A stretch of DNA of 35,360 nt from Muribaculaceae bacterium (GCA_014867205.1 WGUO01000031.1:1-35360); one strand, 5' to 3'. Positions 23,517-32,642 are shown, numbered from the stretch's first letter. The notes: a model not told the origin generated them from the letters alone. Numbers and translations: made by a program.

Positions 23517-25304
23517 TCATGAAATCTCGATGTCGAGTTGCTTTAGCCAGTTGCCGAGGCGAGGGTTGTCGGTGACGGCCTTTTTCAGGAATTCCTGGGG
23601 CGGAAGGTATTTGACAATCTCCTTGTCGGGGTTGATGATGGCCTTGACGGTCAGGAAATCATTGTTGAGCCGCTCGCGCAGGAATCTGAGCAGCCGTGGC
23701 ATTGCCGACTCGAAAGCCTGCTGCTGTGCCGGATGGTCGACCATGACGTCAAACTCGAGGTTCTCTCGGCGCATGGGGGTGGCGTTCCGCATGGCGCTGA
23801 CGAGAATCTGCTGCTCAGGCACCGAGCGTATGAACTCACTCCAGGCCTGCATGAATGCCTCGTCGGTGAATTCCTCGCGCTTACGCTCGAGGCTTCCGGC
23901 AGAAATGGCTGCGCCCGGCTTCATCTGGAATGAGTGCGGCCGCGCGCCGGGGCGGCGTGGAGCCGGGGCGGCAGGTGCCTGGGGCTGTGGCGCGGGACGT
24001 GCCGGTGCGGGTGCGGCCGGAGGTATCGGTATGCTCATCGCCGGTGTTGCTGTGACAGCTACGGGTGCCGGCGGTTCGGCGGCTGAGACCTGTGTCGGCG
24101 CCGGTGCGGCATATGATGCCGATGTGGCCGGCTTTGTGGCCCGGGGAGGCTCCGATGGGTTCCGCAGGGCCACTGGGCGGTCGGGAGCGTCAAAAGGGGG
24201 CTGCGCGGGGGCGAGAAGCTGGCACAGGCGTATCAGTGTCAGCTCGACGAGCAGCTGCTTGTTCGATGAGGTGCGGTAGTTGAGGTCGCACTCGTTGAGG
24301 AGCCGCATGGCGGCATAGTACCACTGCAGCGGCAGCGAGCCGGCCTGCGCCACGAGTCGCTGTCCGACATCGTCGGGTGTCTCGAGCAGCGGCAGCGTGC
24401 GCTTGTCGGCGGCCACCATCAGGTCGCGGACATGCTGCGCGAGGCTGTTGACGAAGAAGAGGGAGTCGAAACCCCGGTCGCGAACCTCCTTGTAGAGGAG
24501 CAGGGCCTCGCCGGCGTCGCCGCGCGCGAATGTGTCGACCAGCCGGAAGAAGTAGTCGTAGTCGAGCACGTTGAGGTTGCGGACAGTGGCCTCATAGGTC
24601 ACGTTGCCGTGGCACGAGGTGGCCACCTGGTCGAATATCGAGAGGGCGTCGCGCATCGCGCCGTCGGCCTTGCGCGCTATCACTCCTAAGGCCTTGCGGT
24701 CGGCGGTGATGCCCTCCTGCCCGGCTACGTACTCAAGGTGGTCTACCATGTCGTTGATGGTGATCCGCTTGAAGTCATAGATCTGGCAGCGGCTGAGGAT
24801 CGTCGGTATGACCTTGTGCTTCTCGGTGGTGGCCAGGATGAATATGGCGTATGACGGCGGTTCCTCGAGTGTCTTGAGGAAGGCGTTGAACGCTGCCGAC
24901 GAGAGCATGTGTACCTCGTCGATGATGAACACGCGGTACTTGCCGACCTGCGGCGGGATGTTGACCTGCTCAGTGACGGCGCGGATGTCGTCGACGCTGT
25001 TGTTGGATGCCGCGTCGAGCTCCATCAGGTTGAAGGAGTTGCCTCGGTCTATGGCGCGGCATGACTCGCACTCGCCGCAGGCCTCGCCGTCGGCGGTGGG
25101 GGAGAGGCAGTTGATGGTCCGGGCGAAGATGCGGGCGCATGATGTCTTGCCGACACCGCGCGGGCCACAGAAAAGGTAGGCGTGGGCCAGACGTCCCGAC
25201 TCGATCGCCCCCTTGAGCGTCGAGGTCAGGTTCTGCTGCCCGACAACGCTATGGAACGTGGCAGGCCGGTATTTCCTGGCACTGACTATATATTGCTCAC
25301 TCAT
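23517..25304 (-). CDS. dnaX: DNA polymerase III subunit gamma/tau
   Basis: 595 residues from the ATG at 25304 (MSEQYIVSARKYRP). This is the clamp-loader ATPase of the replisome. Walker A is GPRGVGKT (47-54), the zinc site uses Cys66, Cys76, Cys79 and Cys82, Walker B is IIDEVH (127-132) and the SRC motif is ILSRCQ. A Pro/Ala-rich linker (about 385-475) leads to a tau-type C-terminal domain. The frame is open a further 102 bp upstream, but a -7 promoter element (25362-25369) lies in that extension and the extension lacks protein character, so the shorter start is preferred. No obvious programmed frameshift site was noticed. Confidence 0.97.
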   Translation of the reverse strand: MSEQYIVSARKYRPATFHSVVGQQNLTSTLKGAIESGRLAHAYLFCGPRGVGKTSCARIFARTINCLSPTADGEACGECESCRAIDRGNSFNLMELDAASNNSVDDIRAVTEQVNIPPQVGKYRVFIIDEVHMLSSAAFNAFLKTLEEPPSYAIFILATTEKHKVIPTILSRCQIYDFKRITINDMVDHLEYVAGQEGITADRKALGVIARKADGAMRDALSIFDQVATSCHGNVTYEATVRNLNVLDYDYFFRLVDTFARGDAGEALLLYKEVRDRGFDSLFFVNSLAQHVRDLMVAADKRTLPLLETPDDVGQRLVAQAGSLPLQWYYAAMRLLNECDLNYRTSSNKQLLVELTLIRLCQLLAPAQPPFDAPDRPVALRNPSEPPRATKPATSASYAAPAPTQVSAAEPPAPVAVTATPAMSIPIPPAAPAPARPAPQPQAPAAPAPRRPGARPHSFQMKPGAAISAGSLERKREEFTDEAFMQAWSEFIRSVPEQQILVSAMRNATPMRRENLEFDVMVDHPAQQQAFESAMPRLLRFLRERLNNDFLTVKAIINPDKEIVKYLPPQEFLKKAVTDNPRLGNWLKQLDIEIS

Positions 25305-25361
25305 ATTGCTTGTTTCGGATTGTACACGTGTGCATAAATGTCGCATTGCGTGTTTGTGTTG

Positions 25362-25369
25362 CAAATATA
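25362..25369 (-). promoter_or_regulatory. -7 element of the dnaX promoter
   Basis: TATATTTG on the minus strand (25369-25362), an exact TAnnTTTG match. The transcript would start near 25355, about 50 nt before the dnaX ATG. No clear TTTG at -33. Confidence 0.6.
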
Positions 25370-25416
25370 CAATAAAATTCCTAATTATTTGTAGTATTAG
25401 AGACAAACTTAAGTGA

Positions 25417-25441
25417 CCCCTAACCCCTAAACCCTCACCCC
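25417..25441 (-). other. G-quadruplex-capable tract abutting the crcB start
   Basis: Four C-runs on the plus strand (25417-25420, 25424-25427, 25432-25434, 25438-25441) separated by 3, 4 and 3 nt give, on the minus strand, four G-runs of 3-4 with short loops. That fits the G3+N1-7 rule. The tract ends 1 bp before the crcB ATG at 25443. Confidence 0.6.
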
Positions 25442-25442
25442 T

Positions 25443-25814
25443 ATGATTAAAATGATGCTGTTAGCCGGGGCCGGCGGCTTTGTCGGAACCTGTGGGCGGT
25501 TCCTGGTCGGCAAGTGGAGCGCGGGAATGTTTCACGGCTCTTTCCCGATGGGCACATTCCTCGTGAATATCATCGGCTGTTTCATAATCGGCCTTCTGTT
25601 CGGCCTGCTCGAGAAGGCGCATGTCATGACGCCCGGCGAGAACGTCATGCTCATCACCGGTTTCTGCGGCGGCTTCACCACATTCTCGTCGTTTGCCGAC
25701 GACATGTGGGTACTCGGCAACAAGGGCGACTGGACAACATTCATCCTCTACCTTGTGGCAAGCGTAGTGCTCGGCGTCCTGTCAGTATGGGCCGGCCGCG
25801 CCCTGATCCGCTGA
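25443..25814 (+). CDS. crcB: Fluoride ion channel/exporter CrcB (Fluc)
   Basis: 123 residues, typical for the dual-topology, dimeric Fluc channels that let toxic fluoride leave the cell. Four hydrophobic segments are visible. Family motifs are GGFVGTCGRFLVGKW at the N-terminus, GTFLVNIIGCFIIGLL, and GFCGGFTTFSSFADD, which holds the pore-lining Phe and Ser/Thr residues and the central sodium-site turn. It is transcribed away from dnaX and ends at a bidirectional terminator (25857-25901). I do not see a fluoride riboswitch in its short leader. Confidence 0.96.
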   Translation: MIKMMLLAGAGGFVGTCGRFLVGKWSAGMFHGSFPMGTFLVNIIGCFIIGLLFGLLEKAHVMTPGENVMLITGFCGGFTTFSSFADDMWVLGNKGDWTTFILYLVASVVLGVLSVWAGRALIR

Positions 25815-25856
25815 CCGCTAACCCGCAGACTCTCCGATCTGCAATCCTGCCGACAC

Positions 25857-25901
25857 AAAACCGCCCGGGCTGACAGTCTCACTGTCGACCCGGGCGGTTT
25901 T
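25857..25901. terminator. Bidirectional terminator between crcB and the LRR gene
   Basis: AAAACCGCCCGGG (25857-25869) pairs with CCCGGGCGGTTTT (25889-25901), a perfect 13-bp stem. An inner GACAGT/ACTGTC stem (25872-25877, 25881-25886) lengthens it. A- and T-runs on opposite sides serve both convergent genes. Confidence 0.9.
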
Positions 25902-25920
25902 GATTAAAGACCAGTATTGT

Positions 25921-27459
25921 TTATTTTAGAATGTATTTCTTCCCGTCCCGGATATAGATATTCCCGGGAACCGGCTTATCCACCTTTTTACCGAATACAT
26001 CGTATATGATGGCGGATGGCTCTTTCCGGCCATTATCTACTTGCTTGATACCGGAAGATGGGAAATCATCGGTTTCTATGAAATTCGTGAAGTAATTCCA
26101 GCCCCACGCATTGCGGTATAACTCAGCAGAACCAATAGGCACATAAACAGGAGTATCCTGAGGGGTTCGGTTTACAAAGTCATCACCGTAATCCCCAAAT
26201 GGTGTCGAGCCGGGATTTAGTTCGCTATCTATGCAGAGGGGCGGTATTTCAGCTGCACAGTAGATACTTTTTACGTTTTTCCAGTATTCACAACTTTCAG
26301 CACCCAAAGTTTCTAATGTGGAAGGGAAATAGATCGTTTTCAATCCCTTGCAATAGTACAGTCCCTCACGCCCTATAGACTTCAATTTGGATGAAAGTTT
26401 AAGTTCTTGAAGCTTACCGCACTGCCAGAAGGCTCTGTCCCCAATTTCCTCAATGGCATTAGGGTTTTCTATTATAAATTCTTTCAATTCTATACAGTTG
26501 TCTACGAAACTGTTGGGCATTAATTTCACATTCCCCGGAAAACGAACCTTTTCAAGTTCATAGTTTAACGCAAAATGATCGCCCCCGGGGAAAGACTGAC
26601 ATGAATTCGGCAGTATGACTTCCTTTAAACGGGTTGCATAAAATGCTCCATCGCCGATTTCTTCCAGACCATCGGGGAAATTACATTCTGTGATTTTAGT
26701 TGAGAAGAATGCGCCGTCATTGATTCTCTTCAAAGTTGTTGGAAGGACAACCTTGCCGGTCAATGCCTTGCAATTGACAAATGCCATATAACCAATCTCT
26801 TCCACTCCCTCAGGAATGACAAGAGGGTTGACATTCAAGCTGATGCAGTCCGAAAAGCATCTTCTTCTGATTGCTTTTAAAGAGGTAGGGAAGTTTACAT
26901 CTTCAAGATCAATGGCGTAACAGAATGCCCCTTCACCTATCTCCTCCAATCCTTCGGGGAGTATAATTCTGCGCAAAGGGATGCAATCTATATAGCCTGC
27001 ACCGGGAGTTAATTGCTCTGATGGATACCAAAATGCGTCCTTTGGAAGTCTATTGTCCTGTACTTGCGCATATTCAAGGTTGGCTACAGTCAAGCCTCCG
27101 TAGAAACTGCTGCTCCAGATCGTATGTAAATCCGCCGCATCAATTGGACCACGCACTACAAGTGAATCAATATTATTTATCTCATCTCCAAGCACGGATT
27201 CAAGAGTCCCGGATTTTGTCAGTGTTACATCTTTGAATCTCACCTCCGATCGTGTAGGCACTTTCTTCACCCTCGCATTTCGAGGAAGGTTCTCAAAATC
27301 AAATATCGTAATACGCGTTTCTGTCTCTTTGAAAAGGGACTCAGTCTGTTCATTGGCGCATTTCGAGATATTGCCTAAATGCACGAGGTCATGCTCTTGG
27401 GCATACAACTGTGAGATGCAGATGCAAAATACTCCAATAATTAAAAGAAATTTTTTCAT
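25921..27459 (-). CDS. BspA-like leucine-rich-repeat secreted protein
   Basis: 512 residues from the ATG at 27459 (MKKFLLIIGVFCICISQLYAQ), which gives a clean signal peptide. The frame extends 60 bp further up, through the promoter, and is not used. The middle (about 150-430) consists of LRR_5-type repeats of about 23 residues (LPEGLEEIGEGAF, IPEGVEEIGYMAF, LPTTLKRINDGAF, FPDGLEEIGDGAF). The C-terminus (VFGKKVDKPVPGNIYIRDGKKYILK, last 25 residues) resembles the short Bacteroidales C-terminal secretion/sorting domain. Such proteins bind host or microbial surfaces in some species; the ligand here is unknown. Base composition is much more AT-rich than the core genes. Confidence 0.88.
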   Translation of the reverse strand: MKKFLLIIGVFCICISQLYAQEHDLVHLGNISKCANEQTESLFKETETRITIFDFENLPRNARVKKVPTRSEVRFKDVTLTKSGTLESVLGDEINNIDSLVVRGPIDAADLHTIWSSSFYGGLTVANLEYAQVQDNRLPKDAFWYPSEQLTPGAGYIDCIPLRRIILPEGLEEIGEGAFCYAIDLEDVNFPTSLKAIRRRCFSDCISLNVNPLVIPEGVEEIGYMAFVNCKALTGKVVLPTTLKRINDGAFFSTKITECNFPDGLEEIGDGAFYATRLKEVILPNSCQSFPGGDHFALNYELEKVRFPGNVKLMPNSFVDNCIELKEFIIENPNAIEEIGDRAFWQCGKLQELKLSSKLKSIGREGLYYCKGLKTIYFPSTLETLGAESCEYWKNVKSIYCAAEIPPLCIDSELNPGSTPFGDYGDDFVNRTPQDTPVYVPIGSAELYRNAWGWNYFTNFIETDDFPSSGIKQVDNGRKEPSAIIYDVFGKKVDKPVPGNIYIRDGKKYILK

Positions 27460-27488
27460 ATCAGTTAGATTTGTTGTTTTAACTGTTG

Positions 27489-27520
27489 CAAATATATTAT
27501 TATAAAAGTTTTCTAACAAG
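27489..27520 (-). promoter_or_regulatory. Promoter of the BspA-like LRR gene
   Basis: On the minus strand CTTG (27520-27517), a 20-bp spacer, then TATATTTG (27496-27489). The -7 is an exact consensus match and the -33 differs at one base. A start near 27482 is about 23 nt before the chosen ATG and supports it. Confidence 0.75.
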
Positions 27521-27701
27521 AATAAAAGTTTGACGGACTGAAAATTTAATTTATTAATTACTAACCAACTATAAGATTAAGATCTCGTTATTTCTATGAC
27601 GCATCCGCCAAAGTTTGACAATGGCCTTTAGGAGAACAGAAATCTCACTAAATAGTCTCTGTGCAAGATGGTTTCTAATCCCCAACAATAACTCGTTGAT
27701 G

Positions 27702-29561
27702 CTATAATTGCTTCATAAGTTTCCGAATATATATTCCTATGTTGGTCTGATGTTCATCAATGCAAAGTTTCTTTCGGACATCACTGCTGATATGATAATG
27801 CCGTTTCAACTGCATATATTCCCCGGCCTCTTTTCCCCGGAGACCAATCGCGTAAAGGCAGATATAATTGATTTCTGATTCTGTCAGTCCGTGGTCTTCT
27901 AAATATTCAATGAACCTCGGATGAGATGCTTTGAATGCAAGGCGAGTCGTATTCATAAACTCATCCTTATCTTGAATAAGCTTGTCTCTCCAGTCTCCGT
28001 AGGATTTAGCGTAAGCATCATTATCAGTAATCTGCGCGGCCAACAGACCATTTAACATTTCAATCCTGATCTTTATAGCCTCTTCTATGGGCTTGGCAAG
28101 ATCCTCTCTCTTTTCCAATATTTCTTTAAGTGATGAACTTTCATCCTTTAATTGCTCTATTTTAAGACGGAGATTTTCAGTCGCTAACGATTGACGCTCA
28201 CACTCCAACTCGGCAGTCTGCTTTTCAAGAATCGCGTTATGCCTCTCCAATTCAAGTTTCTCATTTGTCTGTTGAAGATTCTTCTTCTCCAGTTCGGCTT
28301 GATAATTTCTCAGCTCAAGATTTTCGTTTTCTTTTTTTAGGTTTTCCTGCTCAAGGAGCAGTCTTTTATTTTCTTGTTCTTCCAGTAAGTTCTTTGCCTT
28401 ACTTAATCGATAACGATAATATATGTATCCAATAATTATTAGCAACACAAACGCCACGCATAGGCTCAGCCAAATAAACCGATCCCTCTTCTGGAGCTTC
28501 AGAAGGTTGGATTTCTCCATATCATGACGCTCTTGGGCGAAAAGCAAGTCGTGTGAGAATATATTCTGATGTATCGACTCAATAGTGGTAGAAAAATTTC
28601 TGTAAGCTTCCAGTGCATCAGCGTAATCTCCATTTTGTTCAAATATGTCTGAGATTACTGCATAATATTTCAAAGAATGTCTTACATCAGATGAAGAGTC
28701 AATTAAATCTATAAATCTTTTTGCATTATAAGCATCCCCAATTTTACTATATGCCTGCGCTATATCAATTTTGGTCATATCCTCTATGGAATCTCCTAAA
28801 TTATAGTAATTCAGCGCATCCAATATATCATCTCTCTTTCCAAATGTAATAGCATATAATAAAACATATGGAGATATAGCCGAGGCATATTCGGGATTGA
28901 TGCTTACTTTACTATGTGCGATTGACATTATACTGTCAGCAAGATTCTTATCACCGTTCAGAATACTGCCATCCAAAACATTGGCAAGGCTTAATATTTC
29001 ATAATCAGGACGTCCCGATTCCCTATATAATTCAGCCGCTTCAAGATTGACTTTAATAAAATCATCAAACTTATAGGTTGTGTATAAAATCGTTCCTTGC
29101 GCAACTAAAAGATTAGCCATCGTCAAAGTATCCGATGCCTGTCCACAATATTCTCTGCCTCGCATGAAGCTTTGCATGGCCGAATCATTATTTTCACGAT
29201 TCTGATATATACGTCCCTGATAATAATAGGTCCTCAGTTTTTCATCAGCCGTACCCTTCCTTAAGAAGTAGTCAATGGCCGGCTGGAGAATATCGAAACT
29301 TGTGGTATCAATATAATTCTTATCCAACGCCATTGATTTCAAAAGAGCATAACGTGCTTTTTCTTTCTTGTTACCGAGTGTCTCTGTATTTAAAGAATTT
29401 AATATTGATAGGGCTGAATCCGGTCTTGAGTCCATTAGGTGGTCTGCAAGATTCAGTTTCTCTATCCCAGTATTGTTTCGGTCACAGGTGGTTATAGTTA
29501 AGATTACTGTTGCCAGAAATAATATCATTAAGATCTTTAGTGATTTAGGCATCATATCCAT
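27702..29561 (-). CDS. Membrane TPR regulator with coiled coil and C-terminal HTH-like domain
   Basis: 619 residues. The N-terminus is a hydrophobic export segment ending in TITTC, a weak lipobox. About residues 30-350 are TPR helices (NLADHLMDSRPDSALSIL, YYQGRIYQNRENNDSAMQSF). A transmembrane helix lies at about 361-383 (FIWLSLCVAFVLLIIIGYIYY), followed by a coiled coil to about 500 and a C-terminal domain with LTESEINYICLYAIGLRGKEAGEYMQL, which resembles a LuxR/GerE-type helix-turn-helix. This layout (periplasmic TPR sensor, membrane helix, cytoplasmic DNA-binding part) is common in Bacteroidales. It may control the neighbouring LRR gene (inference). AT-rich relative to the flanking core genes, so possibly acquired. 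Confidence 0.83.
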   Translation of the reverse strand: MDMMPKSLKILMILFLATVILTITTCDRNNTGIEKLNLADHLMDSRPDSALSILNSLNTETLGNKKEKARYALLKSMALDKNYIDTTSFDILQPAIDYFLRKGTADEKLRTYYYQGRIYQNRENNDSAMQSFMRGREYCGQASDTLTMANLLVAQGTILYTTYKFDDFIKVNLEAAELYRESGRPDYEILSLANVLDGSILNGDKNLADSIMSIAHSKVSINPEYASAISPYVLLYAITFGKRDDILDALNYYNLGDSIEDMTKIDIAQAYSKIGDAYNAKRFIDLIDSSSDVRHSLKYYAVISDIFEQNGDYADALEAYRNFSTTIESIHQNIFSHDLLFAQERHDMEKSNLLKLQKRDRFIWLSLCVAFVLLIIIGYIYYRYRLSKAKNLLEEQENKRLLLEQENLKKENENLELRNYQAELEKKNLQQTNEKLELERHNAILEKQTAELECERQSLATENLRLKIEQLKDESSSLKEILEKREDLAKPIEEAIKIRIEMLNGLLAAQITDNDAYAKSYGDWRDKLIQDKDEFMNTTRLAFKASHPRFIEYLEDHGLTESEINYICLYAIGLRGKEAGEYMQLKRHYHISSDVRKKLCIDEHQTNIGIYIRKLMKQL

Positions 29562-29676
29562 ATTGTTAAACTGCGCAAGTCGAGTAAATGGGAGGAAGGC
29601 TCCCGGTAGTCAAAAGTCGTTCTGTCATGAGCATCTTAAGTCTATTGATTTTCGGCATGGCATCTGGTTTGGACTG

Positions 29677-29684
29677 CTAAGATA
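29677..29684 (-). promoter_or_regulatory. Possible -7 element for the TPR/HTH regulator
   Basis: TATCTTAG on the minus strand (29684-29677), one change from TAnnTTTG, with GTTG 18 bp upstream. A weak candidate that would give a 110-nt leader. Otherwise 29562-29780 shows only a small GGGAG/CTCCC hairpin (29590-29604). Confidence 0.3.
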
Positions 29685-29780
29685 ATGAAAAAAATTCATT
29701 TACAACCAATTTTAGGCGAATCTTTTGAATCTCCAGAGGACTAATCCTTAAGGTCCTTGCCGACAAGGAATGCCTCTGCT

Positions 29781-29812
29781 TTTGCAAGCCTCGTCGATAT
29801 TTTATAACTTCG
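29781..29812 (+). promoter_or_regulatory. Promoter for the RluA-type gene
   Basis: TTTG (29781-29784), 20-bp spacer, TAACTTCG (29805-29812), one base from TAnnTTTG. The transcript would start within a few nt of the ATG at 29818, so the mRNA could be leaderless. It argues against the in-frame upstream start at 29770. Confidence 0.55.
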
Positions 29813-29817
29813 CGGTC

Positions 29818-31443
29818 ATGAACAATCCGTTTGACTATACGCCTGATGCTTCCTGCGATGTAGCCTTCCACCGGCTCACTGCCAGGCTCGAGAAACTGCG
29901 GGCAAGCAATGACCCCGCAGATCTCAGGTTTCTCAGCGAGCTCGAGGCCGGGAAGATGCTCGGCGTGCTGATAGCCCGCGACGTCTCAGGTATGCGCCAT
30001 ACGCTCTATGCCTTCTCAGGCCAGTTGGGCGACGGTGGTTTCAATTACCCCGATTTTGTAGGTCCGGTGTTCGACTATCTGCTGCCCGGCGGATATTTCA
30101 AGGCGCATGAGGCGGCAATTTCCCGCCAGAACGGGGAGATAGCCCGGTTTGAGTCGGAGACACTACGCAGGGTGCGGGGGGAATATGACCGTGCGGCAGA
30201 TGCCATGAAGGCCGAGATCGCCGGTTATAAGACAAAATGCCGGCTCTCGAAACTTGAGCGTGACTCCAGGAGGAAGGAGGGTGGGGTAGATGAGAAGGAA
30301 TTAGGCGCGATGACGCGGCAGAGCCAGTTCGAGAAAGCCGAACTGCACCGCCTTAAGAAGCGGCTTGAGGCTGAATTATCTCCTCTTGAGGAGATGCTGC
30401 GCGAGGCAGAGGCGCGATTGGAAGCCATGAGGGAAAAGCGCCGTGCCGACTCCGAGGCATTGCAGCAGTGGCTTGCCGATAATTTAAAAGTGCTGAACGC
30501 CCGGGGTGAGAGCCGGAGCCTGAGCGAGATATTCGCCGGGACCGCGATGAAGAATCCGCCGTCGGGTGCCGGGGAGTGCTGTGCCCCGAAACTTCTTCAG
30601 GCAGCATACCTGCGAGGCTTGGCGCCGTTGGCGATGGCGGAATACTGGTATGGCAAACCCAAGGATGGTGAGGTGCGGGTACACGGGCATCATTACCCGG
30701 CGTGTCGCGGCAAGTGCCGCCCGGTGCTTGGCTGGATGCTTCAGGGACTCGACGTAACGCCCCCTCTCGACAGCCTCTCCTTGCCCCAGCAGAAGGAATA
30801 TCAGCCGGAGGTGGTATACGAGAACCGATGGTTCTGCGTCGTCGACAAACCGAGCGGCATGCTGTCGGTGCCGGGCAAGTCGGGGGCGGTGTCCCTGCAG
30901 CAATGGCTGTCGGATAGATACGGCGCCGACAGGGATGTCAGGATGGTACATCGACTTGATCAGGATACCTCGGGACTCCTTATCGCAGCTTTCGGTCAGG
31001 AGACATACAAGATATTGCAGTCGCTGTTCGCGATGCGTAAGGTTCGGAAGACCTATGTGGCAGACCTGGAGGGAGACTACAGGGAACGTGGCGTGGCGCG
31101 TCGGGGACGCATAGAAATGCCGCTCGCGCCCGACTGGCTCGACCGGCCCCGACAGCGGGTGGCACTTGCCGACGGCAAGGAGGCGGTGACGGACTATGAA
31201 TTCACCGATGTAACGGATGACCGCAGCCGGGTACTGTTCCACCCGCTTACGGGACGCACCCATCAGTTGCGCGTGCATGCTGCCTCCGTCCGAGGTCTCG
31301 GCATGCCGATAGCCGGTGACCGCCTCTATGGAGACAAGTCAGGAAGAGCAGTAACCCGTCTTCACCTGCATGCCCATAAGATAGAATTCACATTCCCGCT
31401 TGACGGCCAGGACTACAGTTTCGAGTCACCGGTGCCGTTTTGA
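29818..31443 (+). CDS. RluA-type RNA pseudouridine synthase with long N-terminal extension
   Basis: 541 residues from the ATG at 29818. The C-terminal half (about 345-541) is an RluA catalytic domain that isomerises uridine in rRNA or tRNA. Seen are VVDKPSGMLSVPG, the active-site motif MVHRLDQDTSG with catalytic Asp, RKTYVADLEGDY, and HPLTGRTHQLRVHAA. The first 340 residues contain a charged helical stretch (about 115-225; EMLREAEARLEAMREKRR), likely a coiled coil, and a Cys-containing segment PACRGKCRP. This long N-terminal region is typical of one Bacteroidota subgroup. The specific RNA target is not predictable. Confidence 0.92.
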   Translation: MNNPFDYTPDASCDVAFHRLTARLEKLRASNDPADLRFLSELEAGKMLGVLIARDVSGMRHTLYAFSGQLGDGGFNYPDFVGPVFDYLLPGGYFKAHEAAISRQNGEIARFESETLRRVRGEYDRAADAMKAEIAGYKTKCRLSKLERDSRRKEGGVDEKELGAMTRQSQFEKAELHRLKKRLEAELSPLEEMLREAEARLEAMREKRRADSEALQQWLADNLKVLNARGESRSLSEIFAGTAMKNPPSGAGECCAPKLLQAAYLRGLAPLAMAEYWYGKPKDGEVRVHGHHYPACRGKCRPVLGWMLQGLDVTPPLDSLSLPQQKEYQPEVVYENRWFCVVDKPSGMLSVPGKSGAVSLQQWLSDRYGADRDVRMVHRLDQDTSGLLIAAFGQETYKILQSLFAMRKVRKTYVADLEGDYRERGVARRGRIEMPLAPDWLDRPRQRVALADGKEAVTDYEFTDVTDDRSRVLFHPLTGRTHQLRVHAASVRGLGMPIAGDRLYGDKSGRAVTRLHLHAHKIEFTFPLDGQDYSFESPVPF

Positions 31444-31491
31444 AATTGTTGCGTACTGAACCCTGGCTATGGATAAGACGTTGAGTTGTTG

Positions 31492-32586
31492 ATGCGTATT
31501 ATATTTGTAATGACAGTGATGTGGGTGCTGCTGTGCGGTTGCTCGGGTAGAGCGGCTGACCAGGTAACTGACCCATGTCGGAATATGGAGGATACAGAAA
31601 TGAAAGAGATTTATTTTGCCGGAGGTTGCTTCTGGGGAACAGAGCATTTCTTCTCGAAAGTAAAAGGAGTGACAGAAACCGAGGCAGGCTATGCCAACAG
31701 CCGGGTACCCTCGCCTTCCTACCGCGAGGTATGCTCAGGAGCGACCGGAGCCGCTGAGACTGTAAGGGTCGTCTATGACCCGGAGGTGGTGTCGCTGCCG
31801 TTCCTTATTGAATTATATTTCAAGACTATTGATCCGACAATCCTTAACCGTCAGGGTAACGATGTCGGCACGCAGTACCGCACAGGGATCTTTTATACTG
31901 ACGCCGCCGACCGTGCCCTCATTGATGATGCGGTTGACCGGGAGAGGGCGCATTACGCACGTCCGATAGTCGTGGAGGTAAGCCGGCTGGAGAATTTCTA
32001 TCCGGCAGAGGATTATCATCAGCAATACCTGGAGAAGAATCCCGGCGGATATTGCCACATCAGCCCGGGCATGATGAGAATGGCCGCGGAGGCTAAGGAT
32101 CCATATCTCGGGAATCACAAAGATAATATCAGTCAAGAGGGTAGGTATAGGAAACCTACTGACGAGGAGTTGCGTCGCAAACTGACAGCGGAACAGTACG
32201 CGGTTACACAGCAGAGTGCGACCGAGCGGCCATATACCAATGAGTATGATGATGAATTCCGGCCCGGGATATATGTGGATATCACCACCGGTCAACCGCT
32301 GTTCGTATCGACAGACAAGTTCGACTCAGGGTGCGGGTGGCCGGCATTCAGCAGGCCGATATCGCCCGATTTGCTGACGGAGGTTCCCGACAGTTCACAC
32401 GGCATGAGGCGCGTGGAGGTGCGTAGCGCACTTGGTGACGCACATTTGGGCCATGTGTTTACCGACGGACCCCGTTCGAGCGGGGGACTGAGATACTGTA
32501 TCAACAGCGCTTCCCTACGGTTCATCCCCAAATCCGAGATGGAAGCCGAGGGCTATGGCGAATACCTCCCCCTGGTCAAACCCTGA
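31492..32586 (+). CDS. msrAB: Bifunctional peptide methionine sulfoxide reductase MsrA-MsrB, envelope-targeted
   Basis: 364 residues from the ATG at 31492. A hydrophobic N-terminus ends in LLCGC, so it is probably a lipoprotein that repairs oxidised methionines outside the cytoplasm. The MsrA part (about 35-190) has the catalytic motif GGCFWGTEHFF, GYANS and the late YHQQYL. The MsrB part (about 205-345) has SGCGWPAFSRPI, GDAHLGHVF and the catalytic RYCINS. The two CxxC zinc motifs of stand-alone MsrB are absent (GIYVDITTGQPLF), which is normal for fused MsrAB enzymes. It follows the RluA-type gene by 48 bp and is closed by the hairpin at 32643-32682. Confidence 0.95.
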   Translation: MRIIFVMTVMWVLLCGCSGRAADQVTDPCRNMEDTEMKEIYFAGGCFWGTEHFFSKVKGVTETEAGYANSRVPSPSYREVCSGATGAAETVRVVYDPEVVSLPFLIELYFKTIDPTILNRQGNDVGTQYRTGIFYTDAADRALIDDAVDRERAHYARPIVVEVSRLENFYPAEDYHQQYLEKNPGGYCHISPGMMRMAAEAKDPYLGNHKDNISQEGRYRKPTDEELRRKLTAEQYAVTQQSATERPYTNEYDDEFRPGIYVDITTGQPLFVSTDKFDSGCGWPAFSRPISPDLLTEVPDSSHGMRRVEVRSALGDAHLGHVFTDGPRSSGGLRYCINSASLRFIPKSEMEAEGYGEYLPLVKP

Positions 32587-32642
32587 CGGAACGTAGCAAA
32601 GAGTGTCTATCTTTTAACAGGACATGGATTAAATTTCTCGTA

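Noticed and set aside
25370..25442. Fluoride riboswitch before crcB
   Set aside because: The conserved crcB-motif pairings and sequence blocks are not visible in this short C-rich leader.
32205..32330. Missing CxxC zinc motifs in the MsrB part as a defect
   Set aside because: The zinc-less form is usual in MsrA-MsrB fusions, and the catalytic RYCINS is intact.
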